In this document: piece after piece, positions 36,198 to 45,509 of the stretch
How positions within the stretch are numbered: position 1 is the stretch's first letter
How the letters are laid out: each line of letters begins with the position of its first letter
NCBI GenBank assembly: GCA_913774355.1
Contig: CAJYGB010000033.1
Coordinates: forward strand, 62,001-126,000
Direction: 5' to 3'
Source of the DNA: an uncultured Chryseobacterium sp.
Lineage (GTDB): Bacteria > Bacteroidota > Bacteroidia > Flavobacteriales > Weeksellaceae
DNA: 64,000 nt
The notes under the pieces: model-generated
Databases searched by the model: none
Seen by the model: only the letters and a program-made list of their open reading frames with translations
Told to the model about the DNA's origin: nothing
Position numbers and translations under genes: made by a program

Positions 36198-37289
36198 TTA
36201 TTCTTCTAAAATGTAGTATGCGTTGTTCGCATTCTGCTTCAGCAAATCCACATGCTTGCCCAAAGCGGTAAAAATCGGAAACCGTTTATACCCCAAGTTA
36301 TGTTCCCTGGAAAATGCTTCGATCTCCTCGGTAATTTCGTTATAATAAGCATAACTGTAATTCGGGAACAGGTGATGGGCTACGTGAAAGTTAAAATTTC
36401 CCAGCACATTCCGTACAAACCAGTTGTTTTCTTTTAAGTCATTGGTAACTTCCAGTTGATGGCGGATCCAGCTGAATGGCAGTCCGTTTTTTTCATCAAG
36501 CTTCGGAAAAGCATTATCGGGAAGCGGATGCAGAGGCAGCAGGACAAACAGGGCAAAAATACTTGCTGCCATCACCTGTAAAAACCACGCTCCCAAAGCC
36601 AGCCCGATTGAGACTTTGAAAAACAGGATGGGAACGGCAATCTGATAAAAAAAGTAAAACAGCTTATATGCAACCATTTTAACTTTCTCTTTTACCGGAA
36701 TGGCACCCTGTGTTTTCAGGATTACCCTGTCCTTATCAAAAAAGTCTCTGAAATCCCTGATGAACATCCAGTTGAAAAGGTAAAGCGGATAAACCAGAAA
36801 GAAAAACCGGTGCTGGTATTTCTGAATCCCTTTCGCTTTAATCCACGGAACGATCAGCAATAATCCGCTCTGCTCTATATCGGTGTCCCAGCCGTCTACA
36901 TTGGGATAGGCATGATGACTGGCAATATGTCTCTTTTTCCAGATGTAGGAATTGGCTCCCACAAAATCAAAAATCTGCAGCACGATACCGTTAAGCTTTT
37001 TGCTTTTAAAAATATTGTTGTGTGCCGCTTCATGGATTAAATTCAGATAAATTAAAACCAATGAAATCCCCATCAAAATAAATCCTGAAATGTACACCCA
37101 AGGCCTGTTCACATTGAGAAGGGCAAATACATACAAGCCGAAATAGACCAAAGGCAGAATGACTGCTTTGATCTGAATATAAATATCCCGGTTTTCAGGA
37201 ATGGCTTCTACCCGCTGGTTCACTTTCTTTCTCAGTTCATTAAACAATTTCGCATCTTCTGAATCTTTTAAGTAAATCGGTTTTTCCAT
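36198..37289 (-). CDS. Membrane fatty-acid desaturase
   Basis: The 363-residue membrane protein introduces a double bond into acyl chains with a di-iron site and oxygen. The three histidine boxes are present: HEAAHNNIF (near residue 88), [10 protein letters not shown] (near 121) and [12 protein letters not shown] (near 312). Four or more membrane helices flank them. Similar desaturases act on acyl-lipids or acyl-CoA in the inner membrane. It is unusual here because it sits between the two halves of methionine synthase, with 85 bp to the first half and about seven to the second. Confidence 0.9.
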   Translation of the reverse strand: MEKPIYLKDSEDAKLFNELRKKVNQRVEAIPENRDIYIQIKAVILPLVYFGLYVFALLNVNRPWVYISGFILMGISLVLIYLNLIHEAAHNNIFKSKKLNGIVLQIFDFVGANSYIWKKRHIASHHAYPNVDGWDTDIEQSGLLLIVPWIKAKGIQKYQHRFFFLVYPLYLFNWMFIRDFRDFFDKDRVILKTQGAIPVKEKVKMVAYKLFYFFYQIAVPILFFKVSIGLALGAWFLQVMAASIFALFVLLPLHPLPDNAFPKLDEKNGLPFSWIRHQLEVTNDLKENNWFVRNVLGNFNFHVAHHLFPNYSYAYYNEITEEIEAFSREHNLGYKRFPIFTALGKHVDLLKQNANNAYYILEE

Positions 37290-37374
37290 TATATCTAATT
37301 TTGTGTGACTGAATAAAATATAACAGTAAAAATTATTCCCTTTTGGCCTTAATTCATCAAAAAATCAATTCATT

Positions 37375-38385
37375 TCAGACGATTTCCTTCACTTTTCTCG
37401 GCGTATACTCCGCAACCAGATCGGCAATGGCTTTAATATGCTCCGGCGTGGTACCACAGCAACCTCCGATGATGTTGATCAAACCTTTTTCAGCGTATTC
37501 TTTAATCTGCCCCGCCATGTCTTCCGGCGTTTCATCATACTTCCCGAAAGCGTTCGGCAACCCGGCATTCGGATACGCAGAAACATAGAATTCCGAATTG
37601 TGCGCTAACGTTTCTAAATACGGCGTTAACTGATTTGCTCCCAGTGCACAGTTGAAGCCTACGCTTAACAGATTCAAATGGGAAACGGAGATTAAAAAGG
37701 CTTCTGCAGTCTGCCCGCTCAGCGTTCTTCCGGAAGCATCGGTAATCGTTCCGGAAACCATGATCGGGATTTTGATTTCCCTTTCATCCTGGATCTCATC
37801 AATCGCAAATAATGCGGCTTTGGCATTCAGCGTATCGAAGATGGTTTCTACCAGGAGAATATCGGAGCCACCATCCAAAAGTGCTTCACACTGCTGTTTG
37901 TAAGCCACCCTGAGTTCTTCAAAAGTGATGGCTCTGTATCCCGGATCGTTCACGTCCGGACTTAAGCTGGCCGTTCTGTTGGTCGGTCCGATGGATCCGG
38001 CAACGAATCTAGGTTTGTCCGGATTTTTGGCGGTGTATTCGTCACAGGCCTTCCTCGCGATCTTTGCCGATTCGTAGTTGAGTTCATACACTAACTCTTC
38101 CATGTGGTAATCTGCCATCGCAATGGTCGTTCCCGAAAAGGTGTTGGTTTCGATAATGTCAGCACCTGCCTCCAGGTATTTTTTATGGACTTCTTCAATC
38201 GCATGGGGCTGCGTAAGAGATAACAGATCATTGTTTCCTTTTACCGGATGTTCCCAGTTTTTAAACCTCTCGCCGCGGTAGTCTTCTTCTTCAAATTTGT
38301 ACCGCTGGAGCATGGTGCCCATGGCCCCGTCGAGAATTAAAATTCTTTCGGATAAGGCTTTGTATAGTTGTTGTGAGTTTTTCAT
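37375..38385 (-). CDS. Homocysteine S-methyltransferase half of methionine synthase
   Basis: The 336-residue protein corresponds to the N-terminal homocysteine domain of MetH. The zinc cysteines are at C246 (VGFNCALG) and C309/C310 ([12 protein letters not shown]), nearly the same positions as in E. coli Met[11 protein letters not shown] at the N-terminus is also diagnostic. It must work with the separate cobalamin part at 33530-36190, because it has no cobalamin or folate domain. The split agrees with a two-gene MetH seen in flavobacteria (family knowledge). Confidence 0.95.
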   Translation of the reverse strand: MKNSQQLYKALSERILILDGAMGTMLQRYKFEEEDYRGERFKNWEHPVKGNNDLLSLTQPHAIEEVHKKYLEAGADIIETNTFSGTTIAMADYHMEELVYELNYESAKIARKACDEYTAKNPDKPRFVAGSIGPTNRTASLSPDVNDPGYRAITFEELRVAYKQQCEALLDGGSDILLVETIFDTLNAKAALFAIDEIQDEREIKIPIMVSGTITDASGRTLSGQTAEAFLISVSHLNLLSVGFNCALGANQLTPYLETLAHNSEFYVSAYPNAGLPNAFGKYDETPEDMAGQIKEYAEKGLINIIGGCCGTTPEHIKAIADLVAEYTPRKVKEIV

Positions 38386-38389
38386 TGTA

Positions 38390-38455
38390 TGCTTAGGCTA
38401 AAGCCCATTTTGTTTTGTTGATTTTAAAAACGGGCTAAAGCCCGTTCCTATTGAT
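38390..38455. repeat. Palindromic intergenic repeat (GGGCTAAAGCCC type)
   Basis: AACGGGCTAAAGCCCGTT at 38429-38446 is a near-perfect palindrome followed by CCTATTGATG. A partial second copy (GGCTAAAGCCC) lies at 38396-38406. It fills the 73-base gap between metZ and the first metH half and could form an RNA hairpin within the operon transcript. Confidence 0.75.
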
Positions 38456-38458
38456 GAA

Positions 38459-39619
38459 TTATTCCAACGCCTGTTTGAGATCCGCAATAATATCATCTAC
38501 ATGTTCCAAACCGACCGAGCAACGAACCAATCCTGCCGTAATTCCTACTTCGTTTCTCTCTTCCTCCGTTAATTTGGAATGCGTTGTGGAGGCCGGGTGG
38601 GTGACAATGGTTCTCGTATCACCCAGGTTGGCGGAGAGCGAGCACATTTTAATTTTGTTTAAAAAGTTTCTTCCGCCTTCAATACCGCCTTTGATTTCAA
38701 AAGCCACAATGTTTCCGCCCAGTTTCATCTGCTTTTTGGCAATTTCATATCCCGGATGGGATTTCAGGAAAGGATATTTTACCAGTTCCACATTTGGATG
38801 ATTTTCCAAAAATTCAGCGACTTTCAGGGCATTTTCACAATGTCTTTCTACACGAATCGCTAAGGTCTCTAAACTTTTAGACAGAACCCACGCATTGAAC
38901 GGTGACATGGCCGGCCCCGTGTTTCTGGCAAAAAGATAAATTTCACGGATCAAATCAGCTTTTCCGACTGCAACACCACCCAGTACTCTGCCCTGGCCGT
39001 CAATCAGCTTGGTGGCGGAATGCACGACGATGTCGGCACCGTATTTTATCGGCTGCTGCAGATAAGGGGTTGCAAAACAGTTGTCCACAATAAAAATAAG
39101 ATTGTGCTTTTTTGCAATCTGTCCGAAATATTCCAGATCCAATACTTCAATCGCCGGATTGGTCGGGGTTTCCAGATATAAGATTTTTGTATTCGGCTGA
39201 ATGTACTGTTCTACTTTTTCCGCATCTTCCGCTTTGAAATAAGTGGTTTCAATATTCCATTTCGGGAAATATTTTGTGAACAACGTATGGGTGGAGCCGA
39301 AAACCGACTGACAGCTTACGATATGATCCCCCGCATTCAGCAAGGTGGCAAAAGTGGAATAGATCGCTGCCATTCCTGTTGCAAAAGCATATCCGGCTGC
39401 TGCCCCTTCCATTTTTACGATTTTATCGGTGAATTCCGTTACATTCGGGTTTGAGAAACGGCTGTATAAATTCTTCGGTTTTTCTTCGGCAAAGCTTGCC
39501 CTCATATCTTCTGCATCTTCAAACACAAAGCTTGAGGTTACGAAAAGCGGCGTAGAATGCTCATCAAACTGCGTTCTCTCCGTCTGGGTTCTTATGGCAA
39601 AGGTTTCAAAATTTTCCAT
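38459..39619 (-). CDS. metZ: O-acyl-homoserine sulfhydrylase (PLP, Cys/Met metabolism family)
   Basis: The 386-residue PLP enzyme should replace the acyl group of an activated homoserine with sulfide, giving homocysteine directly. The PLP lysine is in VHSATKLIDGQG, and YSRFSNPNV, ATGMAAI and LETPTNPAIEV are family motifs. Because metX upstream makes O-acetylhomoserine, that is the likely substrate, although sequence alone cannot separate it from O-succinylhomoserine. I chose the ATG at 39619 (MENFETFAIRTQ); a longer frame runs into an intergenic repeat. Confidence 0.85.
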   Translation of the reverse strand: MENFETFAIRTQTERTQFDEHSTPLFVTSSFVFEDAEDMRASFAEEKPKNLYSRFSNPNVTEFTDKIVKMEGAAAGYAFATGMAAIYSTFATLLNAGDHIVSCQSVFGSTHTLFTKYFPKWNIETTYFKAEDAEKVEQYIQPNTKILYLETPTNPAIEVLDLEYFGQIAKKHNLIFIVDNCFATPYLQQPIKYGADIVVHSATKLIDGQGRVLGGVAVGKADLIREIYLFARNTGPAMSPFNAWVLSKSLETLAIRVERHCENALKVAEFLENHPNVELVKYPFLKSHPGYEIAKKQMKLGGNIVAFEIKGGIEGGRNFLNKIKMCSLSANLGDTRTIVTHPASTTHSKLTEEERNEVGITAGLVRCSVGLEHVDDIIADLKQALE

Positions 39620-39660
39620 AGAGATAAATTTACAAATGAAGCAGTATATCAGTACACTCA

Positions 39661-39690
39661 TGAAATGCTTCGACAGGCTCAGCATGACAG
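39661..39690. repeat. Copy of a CTTCGACAGGCTCAGCATGA-type dispersed repeat
   Basis: The 30-base string around CTTCGACAGGCTCAGCATGA is familiar from intergenic regions of many Bacteroidetes genomes (recalled, not searched). It lies in the 208-base gap between the homoserine dehydrogenase and metZ. I see no other feature in that gap. Confidence 0.6.
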
Positions 39691-39827
39691 CCGTGATAAA
39701 TATTGATAGACTCCCGCATTATAAGGTTATTCATTATTTTTTATAATTATCCGCAACAGTAAATTGCTTCGGCTTGCGCAGCATAATATATTGGTAAACT
39801 GTTACACTTTTATATTGTTACATTTGT

Positions 39828-41369
39828 TTATTTCGTTTCACTTACTCTTAAAATATCTCCGAATACCCCTCTTGCGGTTACCTGTGCTCCGGCTCCGGCT
39901 CCCATAATGACAATCGGGTTTTCACCGTAGCTTTCGGTATAAATTTCGAAGATCGAATCCGAGCCTTTCAGCTGGCCTAAAGCGGAACCTGCAGGAACGG
40001 AGATAAGGTTCACATCCAGTTCGCCTTTGTCTTTCTGCAAATCACCGTGAAGATCTCCGACATATCTCAATACATGTCCCGGCTTCTGGTTTTCTTTGAT
40101 TTTCTGATATTCTTCATCCAGCTCATCCAGCCTGGAAAGGAATTCCGGTTTTGAAATATCCAGCAAGCTTTCAGGAACGAGATTCTGGATCCTGATGTCA
40201 CTGAATTCGTTGATGAGGTCGAGTTCCCTTGCCAGGATCAGCAGCTTTCTGGCCACATCGTTTCCGGAAAGGTCTTCCCTCGGATCCGGCTCGGTATATC
40301 CTTTTTCCAATGCTTCATTGATGATGGCGGAAAACTTTTCGTCTCTCAAGGAAAAATTATTGAATACATAGCTCAGCGTTCCTGAAAACACCCCTTTGAT
40401 CCGGGTAATATTTTCTCCTGAAAGATGAAGAAGCTTTATGGTATCGATTAATGGCAAACCTGCGCCTACATTGGTTTCATAGAGGTAACGCCTGTTATTT
40501 TTATTCAACGTATATCTTAGTTTGCGGTATTCTTCGATCGGCAGGGTGTTGAATATTTTGTTGGAAGATACCAGGTCGAAACCGTTTTCGGCCAACGCAT
40601 GATAATTGTGGACAAAATCTTTGCTTGCGGTATTATCCACAACAATTAAGTTTTCCAGTTGATTTTGCTTTGAAAAACTGATCAGCTCCTGAATATTGGA
40701 TGGACTTTCCGCCGTTAAAACCTCATCACTCCAGTTGGTTCCAAATCCTTTTTTGTTGAAGGCGATCTTTCTGGAGTTGGCTACAGCTACTACTTTCAGA
40801 TCAATTTTTTTCCTCCTTTTGATCTCTTCGGAAGATTCCAGCACCTGCTCGATCAAAGTCTTTCCGACATTTCCGTGGCCGATAATTGCCAAATGTACAG
40901 TTTTCGGCTTTTTGGAAATTTCAGATTCGATGATGTTCTTCGCTTTTTCGTCCTGGGAGGAGGTTACAACAATGTTGACTCTTTTTTCCGCTGCGATCTG
41001 GTTTAAAAGCAAAGGGAAAACATTGTTCCTTGCCAGTTCTGCCAATATTTTATTGAAATCTTCGGCAACAAATCCAATAACCGACACATTATTAATGCTG
41101 TAAATCTGGGAGACTTTTCCCGATTTCCTTTCCACCTCAAATTCATCAATCAGACAGTTTACCGCCTTTTCGGAATCGCTTTCCTGTACAAGGATGGAAA
41201 GTCCGTTCTCAATAGCCTGTTGGGAAATGACTCCCACGCTGATCCGGGCTAAGGTGAGCGCCTTAAAAATCCGTCCGTCGATCCCGATTTCCCCTAGGAA
41301 ATCTTCGCCTTCAAATTTGATGATGGACCTGTTCTTCAAAAATTTTATCTCGTTTGCATTATTCTTCAT
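39828..41369 (-). CDS. Homoserine dehydrogenase with N-terminal ACT domains and no kinase
   Basis: The 513-residue protein has two ACT-like regulatory units at about residues 10-160 (LARISVGVISQQAIENG, VSVIGFVAEDF), as in the middle of ThrA or MetL. They are followed by a homoserine dehydrogenase: Rossmann motif IIGHGNVGKTLIEQV, GVFSGTLSYVFNNF and GYTEPDPREDLSGNDVARK. The aspartokinase domain that precedes this block in bifunctional enzymes is absent. It should reduce aspartate semialdehyde to homoserine for metX, three bases upstream. The ACT units may bind an end product; which one is not shown. Confidence 0.85.
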   Translation of the reverse strand: MKNNANEIKFLKNRSIIKFEGEDFLGEIGIDGRIFKALTLARISVGVISQQAIENGLSILVQESDSEKAVNCLIDEFEVERKSGKVSQIYSINNVSVIGFVAEDFNKILAELARNNVFPLLLNQIAAEKRVNIVVTSSQDEKAKNIIESEISKKPKTVHLAIIGHGNVGKTLIEQVLESSEEIKRRKKIDLKVVAVANSRKIAFNKKGFGTNWSDEVLTAESPSNIQELISFSKQNQLENLIVVDNTASKDFVHNYHALAENGFDLVSSNKIFNTLPIEEYRKLRYTLNKNNRRYLYETNVGAGLPLIDTIKLLHLSGENITRIKGVFSGTLSYVFNNFSLRDEKFSAIINEALEKGYTEPDPREDLSGNDVARKLLILARELDLINEFSDIRIQNLVPESLLDISKPEFLSRLDELDEEYQKIKENQKPGHVLRYVGDLHGDLQKDKGELDVNLISVPAGSALGQLKGSDSIFEIYTESYGENPIVIMGAGAGAQVTARGVFGDILRVSETK

Positions 41370-41372
41370 CTT

Positions 41373-42311
41373 CTACAAAATATTTTTTATGATCGTATTT
41401 AATTGTTGGTATTCCATTAAAAAGGCATCGTGCCCGTGAATTGATTTTATTTCGTGGTAGAAAACATCTTCTTTATTTTCTTTCAATTTATGAAAGCACA
41501 TCCGGATTTCGGCTGCGGGGAAAAATAAATCGGTATCTACTGCAACCAGGTGTATTTGCGCCCTGATATTCTTGAGCTTTAATTCTTCCGCGTTAATATT
41601 CATCAGCAGATGGTTCATCAGCTTATAGGATTTTAAACTAAACCTTTCGTTAAGCGCATTGCCATGATAGATCAGCCAGTCTTCCGATTCCAGCTTTTGT
41701 TTTTCCTGATTGTATCTGTTTTTAAACCTGTCATTTAACGATTCAGGAGTACGGTAACACAGCATCGCATGAATTCTGGCTTTCTGCAAAGGTTTATTGT
41801 TCTGATTCAGTAAAAATTTCTGAACCAGACATTGGGCATGAAGCCAGTCATGAGTTTTGAAATCGCAGGCAATCGGAATAAAAATTTCAGCAAGACCGGG
41901 ATTCTTGACCAGCATTTCCCAGCCGATGCCGCCACCCAGAGAACCTCCGATAATGGCATGTAAACTTTTAATATTTAAAATATCAAGACCTTTTAAAAAG
42001 AGACCGGCTATATCCGAAGCGGTGAAATCTTCATGTTCATCGATAAAAAAATCATCATAGCCGTTTCCGGGAATATTAAAACACAGAACAGTATGCTGGT
42101 CTGTATCAATCACCTGATTCGGGCCGATCAGGTTTTTCCACCAGCCTTTTTCTCCGGAAACATCCGAATTTCCGGTTAGTGCATGATTCACTAAAATAAT
42201 AGGTGCAGAAAACAGTTCTTTTCCGAAAAGCTGATAGCTCAACGGAATCTGATATTCCTTACCGGAATTTGTGTAATACGAAAAATTAATATGTTTTAGC
42301 TCTGCTTTCAA
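41373..42311 (-). CDS. metX: Homoserine O-acetyltransferase (alpha/beta hydrolase fold)
   Basis: MetX acylates homoserine, the committed step to methionine. The 312-residue protein has the nucleophile elbow IGGSLGGGIGWEML (about residues 121-134), the LVNHALTGNSDV oxyanion region and a C-terminal KSIHGHDAFLMEY with the catalytic His. It is shorter than many MetX enzymes. The start is a TTG at 42311; no ATG is in a better place. It is the first gene after the SAM riboswitch. O-acetyl specificity is the family default and is not proved. Confidence 0.85.
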   Translation of the reverse strand: MKAELKHINFSYYTNSGKEYQIPLSYQLFGKELFSAPIILVNHALTGNSDVSGEKGWWKNLIGPNQVIDTDQHTVLCFNIPGNGYDDFFIDEHEDFTASDIAGLFLKGLDILNIKSLHAIIGGSLGGGIGWEMLVKNPGLAEIFIPIACDFKTHDWLHAQCLVQKFLLNQNNKPLQKARIHAMLCYRTPESLNDRFKNRYNQEKQKLESEDWLIYHGNALNERFSLKSYKLMNHLLMNINAEELKLKNIRAQIHLVAVDTDLFFPAAEIRMCFHKLKENKEDVFYHEIKSIHGHDAFLMEYQQLNTIIKNIL

Positions 42312-42371
42312 TTCTATTATTTTAATACAATTGAAAATGCCACAGGAAATGGCTGAAAAGAACTTCAGTAA

Positions 42372-42476
42372 GTTATCTGTCCGAAAATAATTCCGGTAGA
42401 ACGTAGCACCTTCATTGCTTGCGCAAAGGGTTGCTAAGGTTTCGCAGGGTCTAATCCCTCAACCTTTCTTGATAAC
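42372..42476 (-). promoter_or_regulatory. SAM-I riboswitch (S-box leader)
   Basis: Read on the minus strand, the leader has the SAM-I consensus. GTTATC opens stem P1, followed by AAGAAAGGTTGAGGGA, then GACCCTGCGAAACC, TTAGCAACC and GAAGGTGCTA, and P1 closes with GATAAC. The 105-base element ends 60 bases before the metX start. SAM binding should lower expression of the genes below. A strong intrinsic terminator is not visible between it and metX, so control of translation start is more likely (inference). Confidence 0.93.
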
Positions 42477-42505
42477 ATTTTCAATATTTGAATGAACGAA
42501 TGGTG

Positions 42506-42513
42506 CAAAGATA
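42506..42513 (-). promoter_or_regulatory. -7 element of the methionine operon promoter
   Basis: TATCTTTG on the minus strand exactly fits TAnnTTTG and lies 30 bases before the riboswitch. A clear TTTG -33 box is missing; the region 19-25 bases upstream is A/T-rich. Confidence 0.5.
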
Positions 42514-42615
42514 GAACTTTTCTTTTATATTTTTATAAAAATTTAATTTAACATTGAAATACCGATCAACACAAGGGCTCCGGAGAAATATTAAAGATAA
42601 TTTAAATGATAAGGG

Positions 42616-42646
42616 TTGGAATTTTTTTCAAAAAAAACTAACTTCG
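42616..42646 (+). promoter_or_regulatory. Possible promoter of the GH63 gene
   Basis: TTG at 42616-42618 and TAACTTCG at 42639-42646 are 20 bases apart, one mismatch from TAnnTTTG. The -7 box ends 19 bases before the start codon. The 354-base gap 42312-42665 holds this, the riboswitch and its promoter. Confidence 0.5.
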
Positions 42647-42665
42647 TAAGGAAACCGTTGAAGAT

Positions 42666-45278
42666 ATGATTGCAGAAAAACAAAGATTACAGGACAGCAA
42701 CTGGAAAAACTGGGGACCTTACGTAAGCAACCGGCAATGGGGAAATGTACGTGAAGACTACAGCCCCAACGGCGATGCATGGAATTTCGCCAATCATAAT
42801 GATGCCGAAAGCTACGCTTACCGCTGGGGTGAAGAAGGCATTGCCGGAATTTCCGATGCCAAACAGATCTTCTGTTTTGCCCTTTCGTTCTGGAACAAGA
42901 AAGACAAGATCGTAAAAGAGCGCTTCTTCGGGCTCAGCAATCCTCAGGGAAACCATGGTGAAGACATCAAGGAAATTTTTTATTATCTGGATAATACACC
43001 TACTCACAGCTACATGAAGATGGTGTATAAATATCCCATCAACGAATTTCCATATGATGAGATCCGTTCTGAAAATGCCAGACGGAGCAAAAAGCAACCC
43101 GAATACGAAATTGTAGATACCGGAATTTTCGATAAAGATGAATATTTCGATATTTTTATTGAATATGCCAAAGCCGATCACAATGATTTTTTAGTGCGCA
43201 TAACGGTATGCAACAGAAGCCAGATCGACGCCCCAATTGTAGTGGTTCCTACGGTATGGTTCAGAAACAACTGGAAATGGGGTTATAATACCTACAAAGG
43301 ACAAACCAATGCTTCGCATGAGGGCTGTATCAATATTGAACATGATAGTATCGGTATTAAAAAGTTTTATTCCAGAAACATTAATGCAGAAAGTGTTTTC
43401 TGCGAGAACGAGACCAACACCCCCAAATTATACGGTAGCCCATATCCCGGCAATACTTATTTCAAGGATGGGATTAATGACTATATCATTTACGGAAGCA
43501 ATACCGTTAATCCTGAGAAAAGAGGATCGAAGGCAGCCTTTTTAATCGATGACGTCATCAAAGCCGGAGCATCTAAGACTTTTGATTTCAGATTGTCACC
43601 CAATGATCTTGACGAGCCTTTTTATGACTTTGATAAAATATTCAGGACCAGGATCGATGAAGCCAATGAGTTCTATGAGGAAATCCAGAGTGATGTAACG
43701 GATGACGATGAGAGAAACGTTCAGCGGCAGGCTTTTGCAGGGCTTCTCTGGAATAAACAGTTCTATCATTACAATGTCGGAAAATGGCTGAAAGGTGATC
43801 CGAATTTTGCAGCTCCGAGGGATTTCAATCATTATGTAAGGAATACGGAGTGGAATCATCTCCACAATAAAGATATCATCTCTATGCCGGACAAATGGGA
43901 ATATCCATGGTATGCCACCTGGGACCTGGCTTTCCATTGTGTGCCGCTTGCCCTCATTGATGCGGAATTTGCAAAAGGACAGCTCCTTTTGTTAACAAAG
44001 GAATGGTATATGCATCCGAACGGGCAGCTTCCGGCGTATGAATGGAACCTGAGCGATGTTAATCCGCCGGTCCACGCCTGGTCCTGCTTCAGGGTTTTTA
44101 AAATTGATGAAAAGCAGAATGGGAAATCCGATCTTTTATTTTTGGAAAAAGTATTCCAGAAGTTGCTTCTGAATTTTACCTGGTGGGTAAACCGGAAAGA
44201 TAAGAACGGAAAAAATATTTTCGGAGGAGGATTCCTGGGGCTTGATAATATCGGGGCTTTCGACCGGAATATGGTCCTGAAGGACGGACAGCACCTCGAA
44301 CAGGCCGACGGAACCAGCTGGATGGCGATGTATGCGCTGAATATGATGCGGATTGCCATGGAACTGGCCCAGTACTATCAGGTATATGAAGATATGGCCA
44401 TTAAATTTTTTGAGCATTATCTTTATATTGCTGAGGCGATGGAGAATCTGGGTGACGGCACCAAAGGCCTCTGGAACGAGGAGGACGGATTTTTCTATGA
44501 TGTTCTCCAGCTTGGAAACGGCGACAGTACCTCTTTAAGATTAAGAAGCATCGTGGGCCTGATTCCGATGTTTGCCGTGGAAATCATCGACCATCATCTG
44601 CTTGATAAAATGCCGAATTTCGTGGAAAGAATGGATTGGGTATTGAAAAACAAGCCGGAACTTACCAAACTGGTATCTCATTGGGAAGAAGAAGGCCACG
44701 GCAGAAAGCACCTGATGAGCATTCTCCGCAAAACCCGACTGACAAAAGTTCTGTCGCGGATGCTGGATGAAAAAGAATTCCTGAGCCGGTACGGAATACG
44801 TGCCATGTCGAAAGTTTATGAAGAAAATCCGTTTAAATTCTCCGTGCACGGAACGGAAAACGTCGTGTATTATACGCCTGCGGAAAGCGACAGCCGGATG
44901 TTCGGCGGAAACAGCAACTGGCGGGGCCCGATCTGGTTTCCCATTAATTTCCTGATTGTAGAAAGCCTGCAGCGTTTTCATTTTTATTACGGTAACAGCT
45001 TAAAAGTTGAACTGCCTACCGGAAGCGGAGACATGAAAAACCTGGATGAGGTGGCTCAGAATGTCAGCAACAGGCTTTGCTCTATCTTTTTGAAAGACGA
45101 TGTGGGACAAAGGCCTTTCAATGGCGGAAATGCCAAATTTAATTATGATGAAAATTTCAAAGACTATATTACGTTTTTTGAGTATTTCCATGGAGATAAC
45201 GGCAGGGGAGTCGGCGCATCCCATCAGACCGGCTGGACCGCTACTGTAGCAAAACTTCTGAAGCCAAGACAAAACTAA
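42666..45278 (+). CDS. Glucosidase-like glycoside hydrolase (GH63/MGH1 type)
   Basis: The 870-residue cytoplasmic protein (no signal peptide) belongs to the (alpha/alpha)6-barrel glycosidases of the GH63 group. The N-terminus (WGPYVSNRQWGNVREDYS) and the C-terminal barrel motifs (QADGTSWMAMYALNMM, NSNWRGPIWFPINF, GASHQTGWTATVA) are typical. The bacterial substrates of such enzymes are alpha-glucosides or glucosylglycerate-like compounds, so the exact one is open. It stands alone with its own promoter and terminator, divergent from metX. Confidence 0.8.
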   Translation: MIAEKQRLQDSNWKNWGPYVSNRQWGNVREDYSPNGDAWNFANHNDAESYAYRWGEEGIAGISDAKQIFCFALSFWNKKDKIVKERFFGLSNPQGNHGEDIKEIFYYLDNTPTHSYMKMVYKYPINEFPYDEIRSENARRSKKQPEYEIVDTGIFDKDEYFDIFIEYAKADHNDFLVRITVCNRSQIDAPIVVVPTVWFRNNWKWGYNTYKGQTNASHEGCINIEHDSIGIKKFYSRNINAESVFCENETNTPKLYGSPYPGNTYFKDGINDYIIYGSNTVNPEKRGSKAAFLIDDVIKAGASKTFDFRLSPNDLDEPFYDFDKIFRTRIDEANEFYEEIQSDVTDDDERNVQRQAFAGLLWNKQFYHYNVGKWLKGDPNFAAPRDFNHYVRNTEWNHLHNKDIISMPDKWEYPWYATWDLAFHCVPLALIDAEFAKGQLLLLTKEWYMHPNGQLPAYEWNLSDVNPPVHAWSCFRVFKIDEKQNGKSDLLFLEKVFQKLLLNFTWWVNRKDKNGKNIFGGGFLGLDNIGAFDRNMVLKDGQHLEQADGTSWMAMYALNMMRIAMELAQYYQVYEDMAIKFFEHYLYIAEAMENLGDGTKGLWNEEDGFFYDVLQLGNGDSTSLRLRSIVGLIPMFAVEIIDHHLLDKMPNFVERMDWVLKNKPELTKLVSHWEEEGHGRKHLMSILRKTRLTKVLSRMLDEKEFLSRYGIRAMSKVYEENPFKFSVHGTENVVYYTPAESDSRMFGGNSNWRGPIWFPINFLIVESLQRFHFYYGNSLKVELPTGSGDMKNLDEVAQNVSNRLCSIFLKDDVGQRPFNGGNAKFNYDENFKDYITFFEYFHGDNGRGVGASHQTGWTATVAKLLKPRQN

Positions 45279-45299
45279 TTTTAATCTATTTATATAAGT

Positions 45300-45328
45300 A
45301 AGCCTTCCGTTTCAGGAAGGCTTTTATT
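45300..45328 (+). terminator. Hairpin terminator after the GH63 gene
   Basis: AAGCCTTCC pairs with GGAAGGCTT around GTTTCA, followed by TTATTTT. It lies 21 bp after the stop. Confidence 0.8.
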
Positions 45329-45509
45329 TTATCCATTTCATTAATACTGTAAATGACTACATAGGGATTCGATAGCTAATATCTATTCAAAAATAACAAT
45401 TTTAATTCAATTTTGTATAATTTAAGTAAAATTTAATATTAAATATGAATATATAATAAATTTTCATTACCAAATCCTTATATTAGCTCTACAAAAAATA
45501 AAAGTCTTT

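Noticed and set aside
33530..38385. MetH halves as a single frameshifted or broken gene
   Set aside because: Each half has its own start, intact catalytic residues and natural domain boundaries, and a complete desaturase gene lies between them.
38429..38446. CRISPR repeat
   Set aside because: Only one full and one partial palindrome are present, with no regularly spaced further copies and no cas genes.
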